Source of the DNA: Lutibacter sp.
GTDB taxonomy: Bacteria > Bacteroidota > Bacteroidia > Flavobacteriales > Flavobacteriaceae
Assembly (NCBI GenBank): GCA_002733665.1
Contig: NVWM01000027.1
Location: 62,001 to 126,000, forward strand
Direction: 5' to 3'
Length of the DNA: 64,000 bases
The position numbers and the translations under genes were made by a program. The notes below the pieces were generated by a model. That model made no database searches, had not been told where the DNA came from, and was given only the letters and a program-made list of their open reading frames with translations. Positions 36,241 through 45,928 of this stretch are shown piece after piece. Within the stretch, counting starts at the first letter, position 1; every line of letters begins with the position of its first letter.

Positions 36241-37692
36241 ATGGCAAGTGAACATGTAATAGAAGAGAAAAAACAAGGACAAACCTTGATAACCGAACAA
36301 AAAGAAGGTAATTCTAAAAAATTATTTATCGAAAGTTATGGTTGTCAAATGAACCTAAATGATAGCGAAATTGTTGCTTCCATCCTTTCAGAGCAAGGAT
36401 TTAACACAACTTCAAAACTTGAAGATGCAGATTTAGTTTTGGTAAACACCTGTTCTATCAGAGAAAAAGCAGAAACTACAATTCGTAAACGATTACAAAA
36501 ATACAATGCTGTAAAACGCATCAATCCAAAGATGAAAGTTGGTGTTTTAGGATGTATGGCAGAACGACTAAAAGAAAAATTTTTAGAAGAGGAAAAAATT
36601 GTTGATTTAGTTGTTGGTCCAGATGCATATCGTGATTTACCAAATTTATTAGAAGAAATAGATGAAGGTCGTGATGCAATTAACGTAATTTTATCTAAAG
36701 ATGAAACCTATGGAGACGTGTCTCCTGTACGTTTAAACTCTAACGGAGTTTCGGCATTTGTTTCTATCACAAGAGGTTGCGATAATATGTGTACTTTTTG
36801 CGTAGTCCCTTTTACACGAGGTCGTGAACGTAGTCGTGACCCTCAAAGTATCTTAAAAGAAATTCAAGAATTAGCAGATACAAACTATAAAGAAGTAACA
36901 CTTCTTGGTCAGAATGTAGATAGTTTTTTATGGTATGGTGGCGGACTTAAAAAGAACTTTAAAAAAGCGTCTGAAATCGCACAAGCGACTGCAGTAGATT
37001 TCGCACAACTATTAGAAATGTGTGCAACTGCATTCCCGAAAATGCGCTTTCGCTTTTCAACTTCCAATCCTCAAGATATGGATTTGAATGTGCTACACAC
37101 AATGGCAAAACATCGAAATATTTGTAGTTATATTCATCTTCCTGTTCAATCTGGAAGTACAAATGTTTTAAAAGCGATGAATCGTCAACACACAAGAGAA
37201 GAATATATGGAATTGATTGACAATATCCGTAAAATTATTCCTGATTGTGCATTGAGTCAAGATATGATTGCTGGTTTTTGTGGAGAAACAGAAGAAGACC
37301 ATCAAGATACATTGAGCATGATGGAATATGTAAAGTATGACTTCGGCTTTATGTTCATATATTCAGAAAGACCTGGAACTCTGGCAGCAAAGAAAATGCC
37401 TGACGATGTACCTTTGGATGTGAAAAAACGTCGATTGACAGAAATTATAAATTTACAACAAGTTCATAGTTTATATAAAACAGAATTGTTTGTTGGAAAA
37501 ACTGTTGAAGTATTAATTGAAGGAGAGTCAAAGAAGTCTGACAAGCATTGGAAAGGCAGGAATTCACAAAATACTGTTGTTGTATTTGAAAAAGAAAATT
37601 ACAAGATTGGAGATTTTGTACATGTAAAAATTGATGATTGTACAAGTGCGACCTTAATTGGTACTGCTATTGAATATTCGGAAAACAATTAA
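36241..37692 (+). CDS. miaB: tRNA-2-methylthio-N6-dimethylallyladenosine synthase
   Basis: The 483-residue radical-SAM enzyme adds a methylthio group to A37 of certain tRNAs. The N-terminal cluster uses Cys35, Cys71 and Cys105 ([22 protein letters not shown]). The radical-SAM motif CDNMCTFC is at residues 180-187. The C-terminal TRAM domain ([15 protein letters not shown] ...) ends the protein. It has its own promoter-like element, and a repeat follows before the next gene. Confidence 0.96.
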   Translation: MASEHVIEEKKQGQTLITEQKEGNSKKLFIESYGCQMNLNDSEIVASILSEQGFNTTSKLEDADLVLVNTCSIREKAETTIRKRLQKYNAVKRINPKMKVGVLGCMAERLKEKFLEEEKIVDLVVGPDAYRDLPNLLEEIDEGRDAINVILSKDETYGDVSPVRLNSNGVSAFVSITRGCDNMCTFCVVPFTRGRERSRDPQSILKEIQELADTNYKEVTLLGQNVDSFLWYGGGLKKNFKKASEIAQATAVDFAQLLEMCATAFPKMRFRFSTSNPQDMDLNVLHTMAKHRNICSYIHLPVQSGSTNVLKAMNRQHTREEYMELIDNIRKIIPDCALSQDMIAGFCGETEEDHQDTLSMMEYVKYDFGFMFIYSERPGTLAAKKMPDDVPLDVKKRRLTEIINLQQVHSLYKTELFVGKTVEVLIEGESKKSDKHWKGRNSQNTVVVFEKENYKIGDFVHVKIDDCTSATLIGTAIEYSENN

Positions 37693-37748
37693 AAAGACAC
37701 AAATTTTCACGAATTTGTGAGGTTATTTATGATAAAATAGAAACAACG

Positions 37749-37821
37749 CCCATCATTCCCGCGCGGTTTTGAAAACCTTGCAGAAACTAAAAGCATAGAT
37801 TCCTGCCTTCGCAGGAATGAC
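37749..37821. repeat. Dispersed repeat region with a GTCATTCCTGCG-type unit
   Basis: ATTCCTGCCTTCGCAGGAATGAC (37799-37821, at the right end) is the same unit as at 7015-7096. The left half carries GCGGTTTTGAAAACCTTGCA, which resembles the GACCTAACAGG-type hairpin of the metal island. Confidence 0.75.
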
Positions 37822-37836
37822 AATAAAAAAATAAAA

Positions 37837-39069
37837 ATGGAATCATTACAAGCCATAAAACAACGTTTTGGAATTATCGGAAACGACATGCAATTGAATC
37901 GTTCGCTTGGAAAAGCGATACGTGTTGCTCCAACTGATATTTCGGTTTTAGTTACAGGAGAAAGCGGTGTAGGTAAAGAAAGTCTTCCGAAAATAATACA
38001 TGCTTTATCACACAGGAAGCATGCAAAATATATTGCTGTAAACTGTGGAGCAATTCCTGAAGGAACAATTGACAGCGAACTTTTTGGTCATGAAAAAGGA
38101 GCTTTTACTGGCGCTACAGCAACAAGAAACGGTTATTTTGAAGTTGCAGATGGCGGAACCATTTTTTTAGATGAAGTTGGAGAATTACCACTAACTACTC
38201 AAGTAAGATTATTAAGAGTTTTAGAAAATGGCGAGTTTATCAAGGTTGGTTCAAGTAAAGTACAAAAAACAGATGTTCGAATTGTTGCTGCTACCAACTT
38301 AAAAATGATGGAAGCCATCGAAAAAGGAAAGTTTAGAGAAGATTTATATTACCGTTTGAGTACTATCGAAATTGATTTACCGCCTTTACGCAATCGAAAA
38401 GAAGATATACATTTGTTGTTTAGAAAATTTGCCTCAGATTTTGCGCAAAAATATCAAATGCCAACAATTAGATTGACAGATGACGCTATAAATTCTTTAG
38501 TAAATTATAACTTCCCTGGAAATATTCGTCAGTTACGAAATATTGCTGAGCAGATTTCCGTTATTGAAGAAAACAGAACAGTAACTCGTGTGCAATTGGC
38601 TGATTATTTACCTCAACAAGGCAAAAATTTTCCATCAGTAATTTCAAGAAATATATCAGAATCAGATTTCTCTAAAGAACGTGAAATCATGTACAAAGTG
38701 TTGTTTGACATGAAAAACGACATCAATGATTTAAAGAAATTAACGCTCGACTTATTGCAAAACGGAAATAATTCAGAGTTCCAAGAAGAAAATCAACATT
38801 TGATAAAAAAGATTTATAGTGAAGAGCCATCAGAAGTTGAAAATAATATAGAAGTTGTATATCCAGAAACATATCAGCAAGAAAAAACTGAACAATTTGA
38901 CTTTGTAGAAACCGTAGATGAAGATGAAACACTATCGTTACAAGACAGAGAATTTCAAATGATAAAAAAATCTCTTGAACGTAACAAAGGAAAACGTAAA
39001 TTAGCTGCAAAAGAATTAGGTATTTCTGAGAGGACACTTTACAGAAAAATTAAACAATACGATTTATAA
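37837..39069 (+). CDS. Sigma-54-dependent transcriptional activator without a receiver domain
   Basis: This 410-residue protein begins directly with the AAA+ domain: Walker A GESGVGKES at 41-49, the sigma-54 contact loop GAFTGA, and DGGTIFLDEVGELPL as Walker B. The C-terminus is a Fis-type helix-turn-helix (KKSLERNKGKRKLAAKELGI followed by SERTLYRKI). A response-regulator or sensory domain is absent, so activity may be controlled by a partner or by abundance. It is followed 4 bp later by lptE, forming an operon with lptE, a TPR-like gene and secG. Confidence 0.9.
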   Translation: MESLQAIKQRFGIIGNDMQLNRSLGKAIRVAPTDISVLVTGESGVGKESLPKIIHALSHRKHAKYIAVNCGAIPEGTIDSELFGHEKGAFTGATATRNGYFEVADGGTIFLDEVGELPLTTQVRLLRVLENGEFIKVGSSKVQKTDVRIVAATNLKMMEAIEKGKFREDLYYRLSTIEIDLPPLRNRKEDIHLLFRKFASDFAQKYQMPTIRLTDDAINSLVNYNFPGNIRQLRNIAEQISVIEENRTVTRVQLADYLPQQGKNFPSVISRNISESDFSKEREIMYKVLFDMKNDINDLKKLTLDLLQNGNNSEFQEENQHLIKKIYSEEPSEVENNIEVVYPETYQQEKTEQFDFVETVDEDETLSLQDREFQMIKKSLERNKGKRKLAAKELGISERTLYRKIKQYDL

Positions 39070-39073
39070 GAAA

Positions 39074-39580
39074 ATGAAAAAAATAATAATCTTTTTTGCT
39101 TTTACTCTTCTTTTGACAATTCAAAGTTGCGGAATTTACTCGTTTGGAGGAGTTACATTAGATGATCGTATTAAGACTGTACAGATTGATTATTTTGCTA
39201 ATAATGCTTTATTGGTAGAACCAACTTTGAGCCAGCAAATGACATTGACATTACAAGATTTATTTACAAGTCAGACTAATTTAACATCTGTAAATAGCGG
39301 AGGAGATATACATTTTGAAGGAGAAATTACAGGTTATCGTATAAATCCTATGACGGCAACTTCTGCACAAACTGCTGCTCAAAATAGATTGACTATCTCT
39401 GTAAACGTTCGTTATTTTAACAAATATGAAGAAGATAATGAATTTGAACGTTCTTTTTCTTTTTATTATGATTATCCAGCAAACTCACAACTTACAGGAA
39501 GTATCTTAGAAGATGCTTTTTCTGAAATTTTAGAGCGAATCACACAAGATATTTTTAATGCTTCAGTAGCAAAGTGGTAA
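39074..39580 (+). CDS. lptE: LPS-assembly lipoprotein LptE
   Basis: This 168-residue lipoprotein has a signal ending LTIQSCGIYSFGG. It carries the Bacteroidota LptE pattern (VQIDYFANNALLVEPTLSQQ, DIHFEGEITGYRINPMTATS). LptE plugs the LptD barrel and helps place LPS in the outer membrane. It sits between a regulator gene and secG, an envelope-related cluster. Confidence 0.88.
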   Translation: MKKIIIFFAFTLLLTIQSCGIYSFGGVTLDDRIKTVQIDYFANNALLVEPTLSQQMTLTLQDLFTSQTNLTSVNSGGDIHFEGEITGYRINPMTATSAQTAAQNRLTISVNVRYFNKYEEDNEFERSFSFYYDYPANSQLTGSILEDAFSEILERITQDIFNASVAKW

Positions 39581-40333
39581 ATGAATACAACCGATTTTAC
39601 ATATCTAATAAACAATCCGCAAGAGATAAATAAAGAGCATACCAAGCAATTGGAAGATGTAATTATTGCATTTCCTTACTTTCAATCTGCAAGAGCATTG
39701 TATCTTAAAGGCTTGAAAAATCATGATAGTTTTAGATATAATCAAACATTAAAAACGACGGCTGCTTTCACAACAGACAGAAGTGTTTTGTTCGAATTTA
39801 TAACTTCTTCTTTCTTTACTGATGATACTCAAACTCCCGAAGAAATTGACGTTGTTGATGTAGAGTCTATTGAAGTGATACACAAAAAATTGGCTGATAC
39901 CTCAATAACATCTGAAGAAAAAAAATCTATAGAATTTCTTGAAATTGGCAAACCTATCGAATTTAAAAACGATGAATCACATTCTTTTAACGAATGGTTG
40001 CAATTAAGTTCTTTTAAGCCGATAAAACGAGGGCAGAAAACTGAACCTCAAGAAGAAAAACATGAAGAAAAAGTTGATTTGGTTGATCAATTTATAGCTA
40101 AAAATCCAAAAATAAAACCTATAAAAAAAGAGGCATACAATCCAATGGTTTTAAAAAACGAGCCAATAGATTACAACACCTTAATGACAGAAACACTTGC
40201 AAAGGTATATTTAGAACAAAAAAAATATAAAAACGCTATTAAAGCATATCGCATTTTAAGTTTGAAATATCCAGAAAAAAGTAGCATCTTTGCACACCGA
40301 ATTAAAGCAATAAAATTATTAGATAAAAATTAG
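39581..40333 (+). CDS. TPR-like protein of unknown function
   Basis: The 250-residue cytosolic-looking protein starts at the base directly after the lptE stop. The N-terminal part (MNTTDFTYLINNPQEINKEH) and a charged, acidic middle are followed by one C-terminal TPR-like helix pair (LAKVYLEQKKYKNAIKAYRI, LKYPEKSSIFAHRIKAIKLL). No enzyme motif is visible. Position suggests a part in LPS or protein export. Confidence 0.65.
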   Translation: MNTTDFTYLINNPQEINKEHTKQLEDVIIAFPYFQSARALYLKGLKNHDSFRYNQTLKTTAAFTTDRSVLFEFITSSFFTDDTQTPEEIDVVDVESIEVIHKKLADTSITSEEKKSIEFLEIGKPIEFKNDESHSFNEWLQLSSFKPIKRGQKTEPQEEKHEEKVDLVDQFIAKNPKIKPIKKEAYNPMVLKNEPIDYNTLMTETLAKVYLEQKKYKNAIKAYRILSLKYPEKSSIFAHRIKAIKLLDKN

Positions 40334-40336
40334 ATT

Positions 40337-40681
40337 ATGAGTTACACAATATTTTTAATATTAATTATAATAGTAGCTGTGCTACTTGTATTAATCATAA
40401 TGGTTCAAAATCCTAAAGGAGGAGGATTATCATCTTCATTTGGAGGAGGTGGTGGATCTCAATCAGTTGGCGGAGGAGTTCAAAATACTACAAGTTTTTT
40501 AGACAAAAGTACTTGGGCACTTTCAATCGCATTATTGGCTTTGGTATTATTATCAAACTTTGCATTACCAAATAGAAGCAACGCACCAACAGATACAACA
40601 ATTCAAAATACGCTTGACGATAGAGATATTCAACTTCCTGCAGAAGATACAACTACAAAACAGATTGATTCTATCAACTAA
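40337..40681 (+). CDS. secG: Preprotein translocase subunit SecG
   Basis: This 114-residue protein has two membrane helices, and between them the glycine-rich loop NPKGGGLSSSFGGGGGSQ and its QSVGGGV continuation. SecG assists SecYE. The C-terminal tail is acidic and longer than in Proteobacteria. It is the last gene of the regulator-lptE-TPR-secG operon and is followed by a terminator. Confidence 0.93.
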   Translation: MSYTIFLILIIIVAVLLVLIIMVQNPKGGGLSSSFGGGGGSQSVGGGVQNTTSFLDKSTWALSIALLALVLLSNFALPNRSNAPTDTTIQNTLDDRDIQLPAEDTTTKQIDSIN

Positions 40682-40703
40682 AATGTAATTCAGATAATAT
40701 ATA

Positions 40704-40739
40704 AAATGCCGACGAAAATGACACGTTGGCATTTTTTTT
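40704..40739 (+). terminator. Terminator after secG
   Basis: The stem AAATGCCGACG (40704-40714) / CGTTGGCATTT (40724-40734), with one G-T pair, is followed by a T-run. Confidence 0.9.
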
Positions 40740-40744
40740 TACAA

Positions 40745-40776
40745 TTTGACAGCGTTTTCAATTTGGCACACTTTTG
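40745..40776 (+). promoter_or_regulatory. Candidate promoter for groES-groEL
   Basis: TTTG (40745-40748), a 20-bp spacer and CACTTTTG (40769-40776) fit the Bacteroidota consensus except for the first T of the -7 box. No CIRCE element was found. Confidence 0.5.
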
Positions 40777-40821
40777 GAAAAAGATAAACCAAACAAATAA
40801 CAAACTAAAAATCATTTAAAG

Positions 40822-41100
40822 ATGAGCAAAGTAAACATAAAACCATTGGCTGATAGAGTTCTTATTGAACCAACACCAGCAGAAACGACTACCGCAAGTG
40901 GAATTATCATTCCAGATTCAGCAAAAGAGAAGCCTCAAAAAGGAACTGTGGTTGCAGTAGGAAAAGGAACAAAAGATGAACCAATGACAGTAAAAGTTAA
41001 GGATACTGTTCTCTACGGAAAATATGCTGGAACTGAATTAACTGTAGACGGAAAGGATTATTTAATCATGAGAGAGAGCGATATTTTCGCAATATTATAA
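40822..41100 (+). CDS. groES: Co-chaperonin GroES
   Basis: This 92-residue protein has the typical length. The family pattern is complete: [20 protein letters not shown] in the mobile loop region, [20 protein letters not shown], and [13 protein letters not shown] at the end. It caps GroEL for protein folding. It is separated from groEL by an inserted gene. Confidence 0.97.
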   Translation: MSKVNIKPLADRVLIEPTPAETTTASGIIIPDSAKEKPQKGTVVAVGKGTKDEPMTVKVKDTVLYGKYAGTELTVDGKDYLIMRESDIFAIL

Positions 41101-41101
41101 C

Positions 41102-41518
41102 GCTTTATGCTTAACGCTATAGGCTTTTGGCTATGAGAGATTTTAAAAAATATCAAATTTGGCAATTAAGTCATCAATTTACACTTGATGTTTATAAATT
41201 GACAAATGACTTCCCAAAAGAAGAGAAATTTGGTATCATATCTCAATTAAGAAGAGCCTCATCATCTATCCCAACAAATATTAGTGAAGGTTGCGGTAGA
41301 GATAGTGATGCTGAATTCAATCGCTTTTTAACTATTGCTATGGGCTCTGCATCTGAATCAGAATATTTACTTTTACTTTCTAAGGATTTAAAATTCATCG
41401 ATAACAAATCTTTTGAAAAATTAAATGAGGAAATAAATATTATAAAGCGAAAAACATATCAGTTAAAACAAAAACTAAAATAAACAAGCTTTAAGTGCTT
41501 TTGCATACAGCATAAAGC
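41102..41518. mobile_element. Intervening-sequence-type unit between groES and groEL
   Basis: Inverted GCTTTATGC (41102-41110) and GCATAAAGC (41510-41518) bracket a four-helix-bundle gene, with AAAGCCTAAAGC repeats at the right end. This arrangement resembles intervening-sequence elements first known from 23S rRNA genes. The mobility mechanism of such units is not known. Confidence 0.6.
41133..41483 (+). CDS. Four-helix-bundle protein (23S rRNA intervening-sequence / S23 family)
   Basis: This 116-residue protein has the family pattern: FKKYQIWQLSHQFTLDVYKL, then FPKEEKFGIISQLRRASSSI with PTNISEGCGR, ending in a helical bundle (EEINIIKRKTYQLKQKL). The ATG at 41133 is preferred to the TTG at 41127. 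Homologues sit inside 23S rRNA or as scattered chromosomal units; the function is unknown. It breaks up the otherwise usual groES-groEL pair. Confidence 0.85.
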   Translation: MRDFKKYQIWQLSHQFTLDVYKLTNDFPKEEKFGIISQLRRASSSIPTNISEGCGRDSDAEFNRFLTIAMGSASESEYLLLLSKDLKFIDNKSFEKLNEEINIIKRKTYQLKQKLK

Positions 41519-41522
41519 CTAA

Positions 41523-43175
<1,653 letters not shown>

Positions 43176-43204
43176 CCGAGTGGCGAATCGCCACAGATAA
43201 AAAC

Positions 43205-43232
43205 TAAAAAACCACGCAATTGCGTGGTTTTT
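43205..43232. terminator. Bidirectional terminator between groEL and the metal island
   Basis: The palindrome AAACCACGCAATTGCGTGGT, flanked by A and T runs, serves groEL (+) and the HMBD gene (-). A second palindrome, GTGGCGAATCGCCAC (43180-43194), lies next to it. Confidence 0.85.
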
Positions 43233-43255
43233 ATGTATTAGACTTTTTCTACTTC

Positions 43256-43489
43256 TTAGTGCTCATGACCATGACCATCATCCATAGTTACTTTCTTTTC
43301 TTTTAAATCCATTTTACAAACAGGACATTGTCCTGGCTCTGTATAACTTTTTCCATCTTCACAATCCATAGGACATTGATACACTACACTCGCTACTTCT
43401 TTTTTCTCTTCTTTCTTCTCTGATTTACAAGATGTCACTGTAAATCCTATTGCAAAAATCATTGCAAATACTAAAATTGCTTTTTTCAT
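43256..43489 (-). CDS. Small HMBD (heavy-metal-binding domain) lipoprotein
   Basis: This 77-residue protein has a signal ending IGFTVTSCKSEKKE. A single metal-binding module follows: YQCPMDCEDGKSYTEPGQCP, then VCKMDL, which has the CPM-x-CPxC-MDL pattern, and a His/Asp-rich end (DDGHGHEH). The same module occurs twice in the copper ATPase and once in CusB of this island. It is probably a periplasmic metal sponge or shuttle. It lies 19 bp after cusB in the same operon. Confidence 0.85.
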   Translation of the reverse strand: MKKAILVFAMIFAIGFTVTSCKSEKKEEKKEVASVVYQCPMDCEDGKSYTEPGQCPVCKMDLKEKKVTMDDGHGHEH

Positions 43490-43508
43490 TTGTTTAAAAA
43501 TTTAATTA

Positions 43509-45239
43509 TTATTCTATTGTTTCTTTTACACTCCCACAATTTAGCATTTTATCTCCAAAATAAGGGTTTTTTATTTCTTTTTCTAAACTCAACCAATACG
43601 CACCTTTATTATCATTAGCCATCGGACAAAATTCACTATAAATTTCTTGATTCACTCCAAATAACTGAATTGCACTTGTAAGGTGTGAAGATAAATGTAT
43701 AAAATGACCTCTTTGTTTTTCTATTTCTACTACATTAGCAATTGAATTTGCTGAAGATTTAATCTCTTTTTCAAATGTCATCCAATTAGTATGTGCTGTA
43801 TTATCTTTAAGTAATTTCATATCAACTTTTCCTAAACTCGAAATAATTAAACCTGCAGCATCCTTGGCTACATCAGAATTATCATTAACTAAGGCATTTT
43901 TAAGTTTGATATAATCATCAAAAACAACTTTTAATTGATTTTGAAATTTTGAATCTACAGAAATTCTACTCACTACTTCCTTTTCAGTAATATCTTTAGA
44001 ACTTTTATTTTGGTTCATCATAGATTTTTTACCTTGTAACTGAGCTGTAGCATCTATTGTAAATGTTCCGTTTACAACAATTTCCTCATCACTTTCTAAG
44101 CCTTTTAGTACTTCGTAGTTCTCACCCATTTTAGAGCCTAACGTTACTTCACGCATTTCAAAAATTGGTTCGTCAGGTGTTGATTTTATATATACAACTG
44201 AGCGTTTTCCTGTCCATAAAACTGCAGATGCAGGAATTAATATTGATTGTTTATCAACAGCAGAAGACATTATTCTTTTTACTTTTCCTTCTACAAACAT
44301 TCCTGGTTTAAAAATACCCTTTCTATTATTTAAAACCACTCTTAGTTTAACCGTTCGAGTTGCATTGTCTAAAATAGGATCTATAAATGATACTTTTGCT
44401 TTAAATTCTTTTGCAGGATACGCATTTGTAGTTACTATAACTTCTTGCCCTTTTTTAAACTGTGATATTTGATTTTCATACACATCAAAATTTGCCCAAA
44501 CAGAATTAAGATTTGATATTTTTAATATTGGCGTTCCTTCCATCACATGATTTCCTTCTTCAACCATTTTCATACTTACAACTCCAGATACATTCGCATA
44601 AACTGGGAAATTGGTTATTGGCTTACCTGAACTTTCTATGTTATTGATTTGCTTTTCAGATAATTTCCATATTTTCAATTTATTACGCACAGCATTATAT
44701 AGGGCAGGCTGCGTCTTTTTTAATGATGCTGCTGTCAATAATTCTTGCTGTGCAGCATACAATTCTGGCGAATAAATTCTAGCGAGCAACATCCCTTTAC
44801 TTACCTTTTCGCCTTCAGAACTAATATGTAACCTTTCTATTCTACCTCCAAAATGTGCTGTCTGAACGGATATTGCATCTTCATTTTCAACAATTTTTCC
44901 TGATAATTTTATAGTATTACCATCCATTTGATTATTTGAATCATTAATAGACATTGTTTGAATATTTGCCAATGCCATTGCATTTTCTGACAATTTAAAT
45001 TGATCTGCCTCAAGACCATCTGCACCAGACTCAGCAGGAATCAAATCCATCCCACAAATTGGACAATCTCCGGGTTCAGGTTGCATTATTTGAGGGTGCA
45101 TAGAACATGTCCACATCTGATTGGTTTTTTCTTCTGAATGATTCTCAGTAGAATCATTAGTAGATGAATTTGTAAAAAGCATTTTCCCTAAAAATAGTCC
45201 TACAACTATCAAACCTACATAAATTAAATATTTTTTCAT
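43509..45239 (-). CDS. cusB: CusB-type RND periplasmic adaptor with HMBD and DUF3347 domains
   Basis: This 576-residue protein has an N-terminal membrane anchor (YLIYVGLIVVGLFLGKMLF). An HMBD module lies near residues 42-70 (WTCSMHPQIMQPEPGDCPIC, then GMDLIP). The middle is the membrane-fusion protein body with barrel-sandwich hybrid (VKLRVVLNNRKGIFKPGMFV). The C-terminal 145 residues are a DUF3347 domain ending EFCPMANDNKGAYWLS and GDKMLNCGSV. It links the CusA pump to the outer-membrane channel. Both are encoded 15 kb away on the same strand. Confidence 0.9.
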   Translation of the reverse strand: MKKYLIYVGLIVVGLFLGKMLFTNSSTNDSTENHSEEKTNQMWTCSMHPQIMQPEPGDCPICGMDLIPAESGADGLEADQFKLSENAMALANIQTMSINDSNNQMDGNTIKLSGKIVENEDAISVQTAHFGGRIERLHISSEGEKVSKGMLLARIYSPELYAAQQELLTAASLKKTQPALYNAVRNKLKIWKLSEKQINNIESSGKPITNFPVYANVSGVVSMKMVEEGNHVMEGTPILKISNLNSVWANFDVYENQISQFKKGQEVIVTTNAYPAKEFKAKVSFIDPILDNATRTVKLRVVLNNRKGIFKPGMFVEGKVKRIMSSAVDKQSILIPASAVLWTGKRSVVYIKSTPDEPIFEMREVTLGSKMGENYEVLKGLESDEEIVVNGTFTIDATAQLQGKKSMMNQNKSSKDITEKEVVSRISVDSKFQNQLKVVFDDYIKLKNALVNDNSDVAKDAAGLIISSLGKVDMKLLKDNTAHTNWMTFEKEIKSSANSIANVVEIEKQRGHFIHLSSHLTSAIQLFGVNQEIYSEFCPMANDNKGAYWLSLEKEIKNPYFGDKMLNCGSVKETIE

Positions 45240-45362
45240 TTTATATTATTTTACTATTTATCCTTTTCTTCTTAAAAATCTCCTTAACAGATAGTGTAAA
45301 CCTTAAGAAAAATAAACTAAAATTGTGATATGGTTTTCTTATTTTTAATTCTGTACACATTT

Positions 45363-45899
45363 TTAATGAGACGCTTTTCTAATATTTCGTGATGATGAAT
45401 GAGTTTTTGTAATCATCCACTTGCCATCTATTTTCTTTAAATCTGATGTTGCTACACCTTTCTTTTTGATAATTCTTGATTCTGTTCCTCGCTCTTTATT
45501 TGCTTTAATATCTATAGTATAAATATACGTTTCTGTTACAAATGCGTAAGGCATTTCTACAACTGCATCTATTGTGTAATCAGAAAATATAAAACTATTA
45601 AAGTGATCAAGTTCTGGACCTAAATGATGCCCTAAATAATTTGCAAAAGTTCCTTCGCTTCCTCCAGACTCAAAAACCGTTGCTTCTTTTGTAAAAAGTT
45701 CTAAAGTTCCGTCTGTTGTTAAATTTTGAATGGCATCTTTATATGCTTTCATAACTGCTGTTACTGCTTCTTTTTCGGCTGTAAGGTTTACTTCTTCTAC
45801 TTCTACCTTTTGCTCAACTTTTTTCTCTTCTTGTTTACAACTTGCAAGAGTTAAAACTATTGCTGATGCTACTACGATTGATTTTAAATACATTTTCAT
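45363..45899 (-). CDS. NTF2-like (SnoaL/DUF4440-type) lipoprotein
   Basis: The 178-residue product has a lipoprotein signal ending AIVLTLASCKQEEKK, then an NTF2-like cone fold: VTAVMKAYKDAIQNLTTDGT, LFTKEATVFESGGSEG, and a beta part ending KKIDGKWMITKTHSSS. His-rich HHLG and HFN segments are present. The function within a metal operon is unknown. It lies 29 bp after the copper ATPase. Confidence 0.75.
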   Translation of the reverse strand: MKMYLKSIVVASAIVLTLASCKQEEKKVEQKVEVEEVNLTAEKEAVTAVMKAYKDAIQNLTTDGTLELFTKEATVFESGGSEGTFANYLGHHLGPELDHFNSFIFSDYTIDAVVEMPYAFVTETYIYTIDIKANKERGTESRIIKKKGVATSDLKKIDGKWMITKTHSSSRNIRKASH

Positions 45900-45928
45900 T
45901 TTAGTGGTTTTTAGTTAATTATTAGTGT

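Noticed and set aside
37707-37889. Minus-strand frame over the repeat before the sigma-54 activator
   Set aside because: It contains the peptide SFLRRQES produced by a dispersed repeat; not a gene.
40761-40778. TTTGGCACACTTTTGG upstream of groES as a sigma-54 promoter
   Set aside because: The TGGCAC half is good but the second half is TTGG, not TTGC, and the spacing is one base short. The Bacteroidota-type promoter at the same place fits better.
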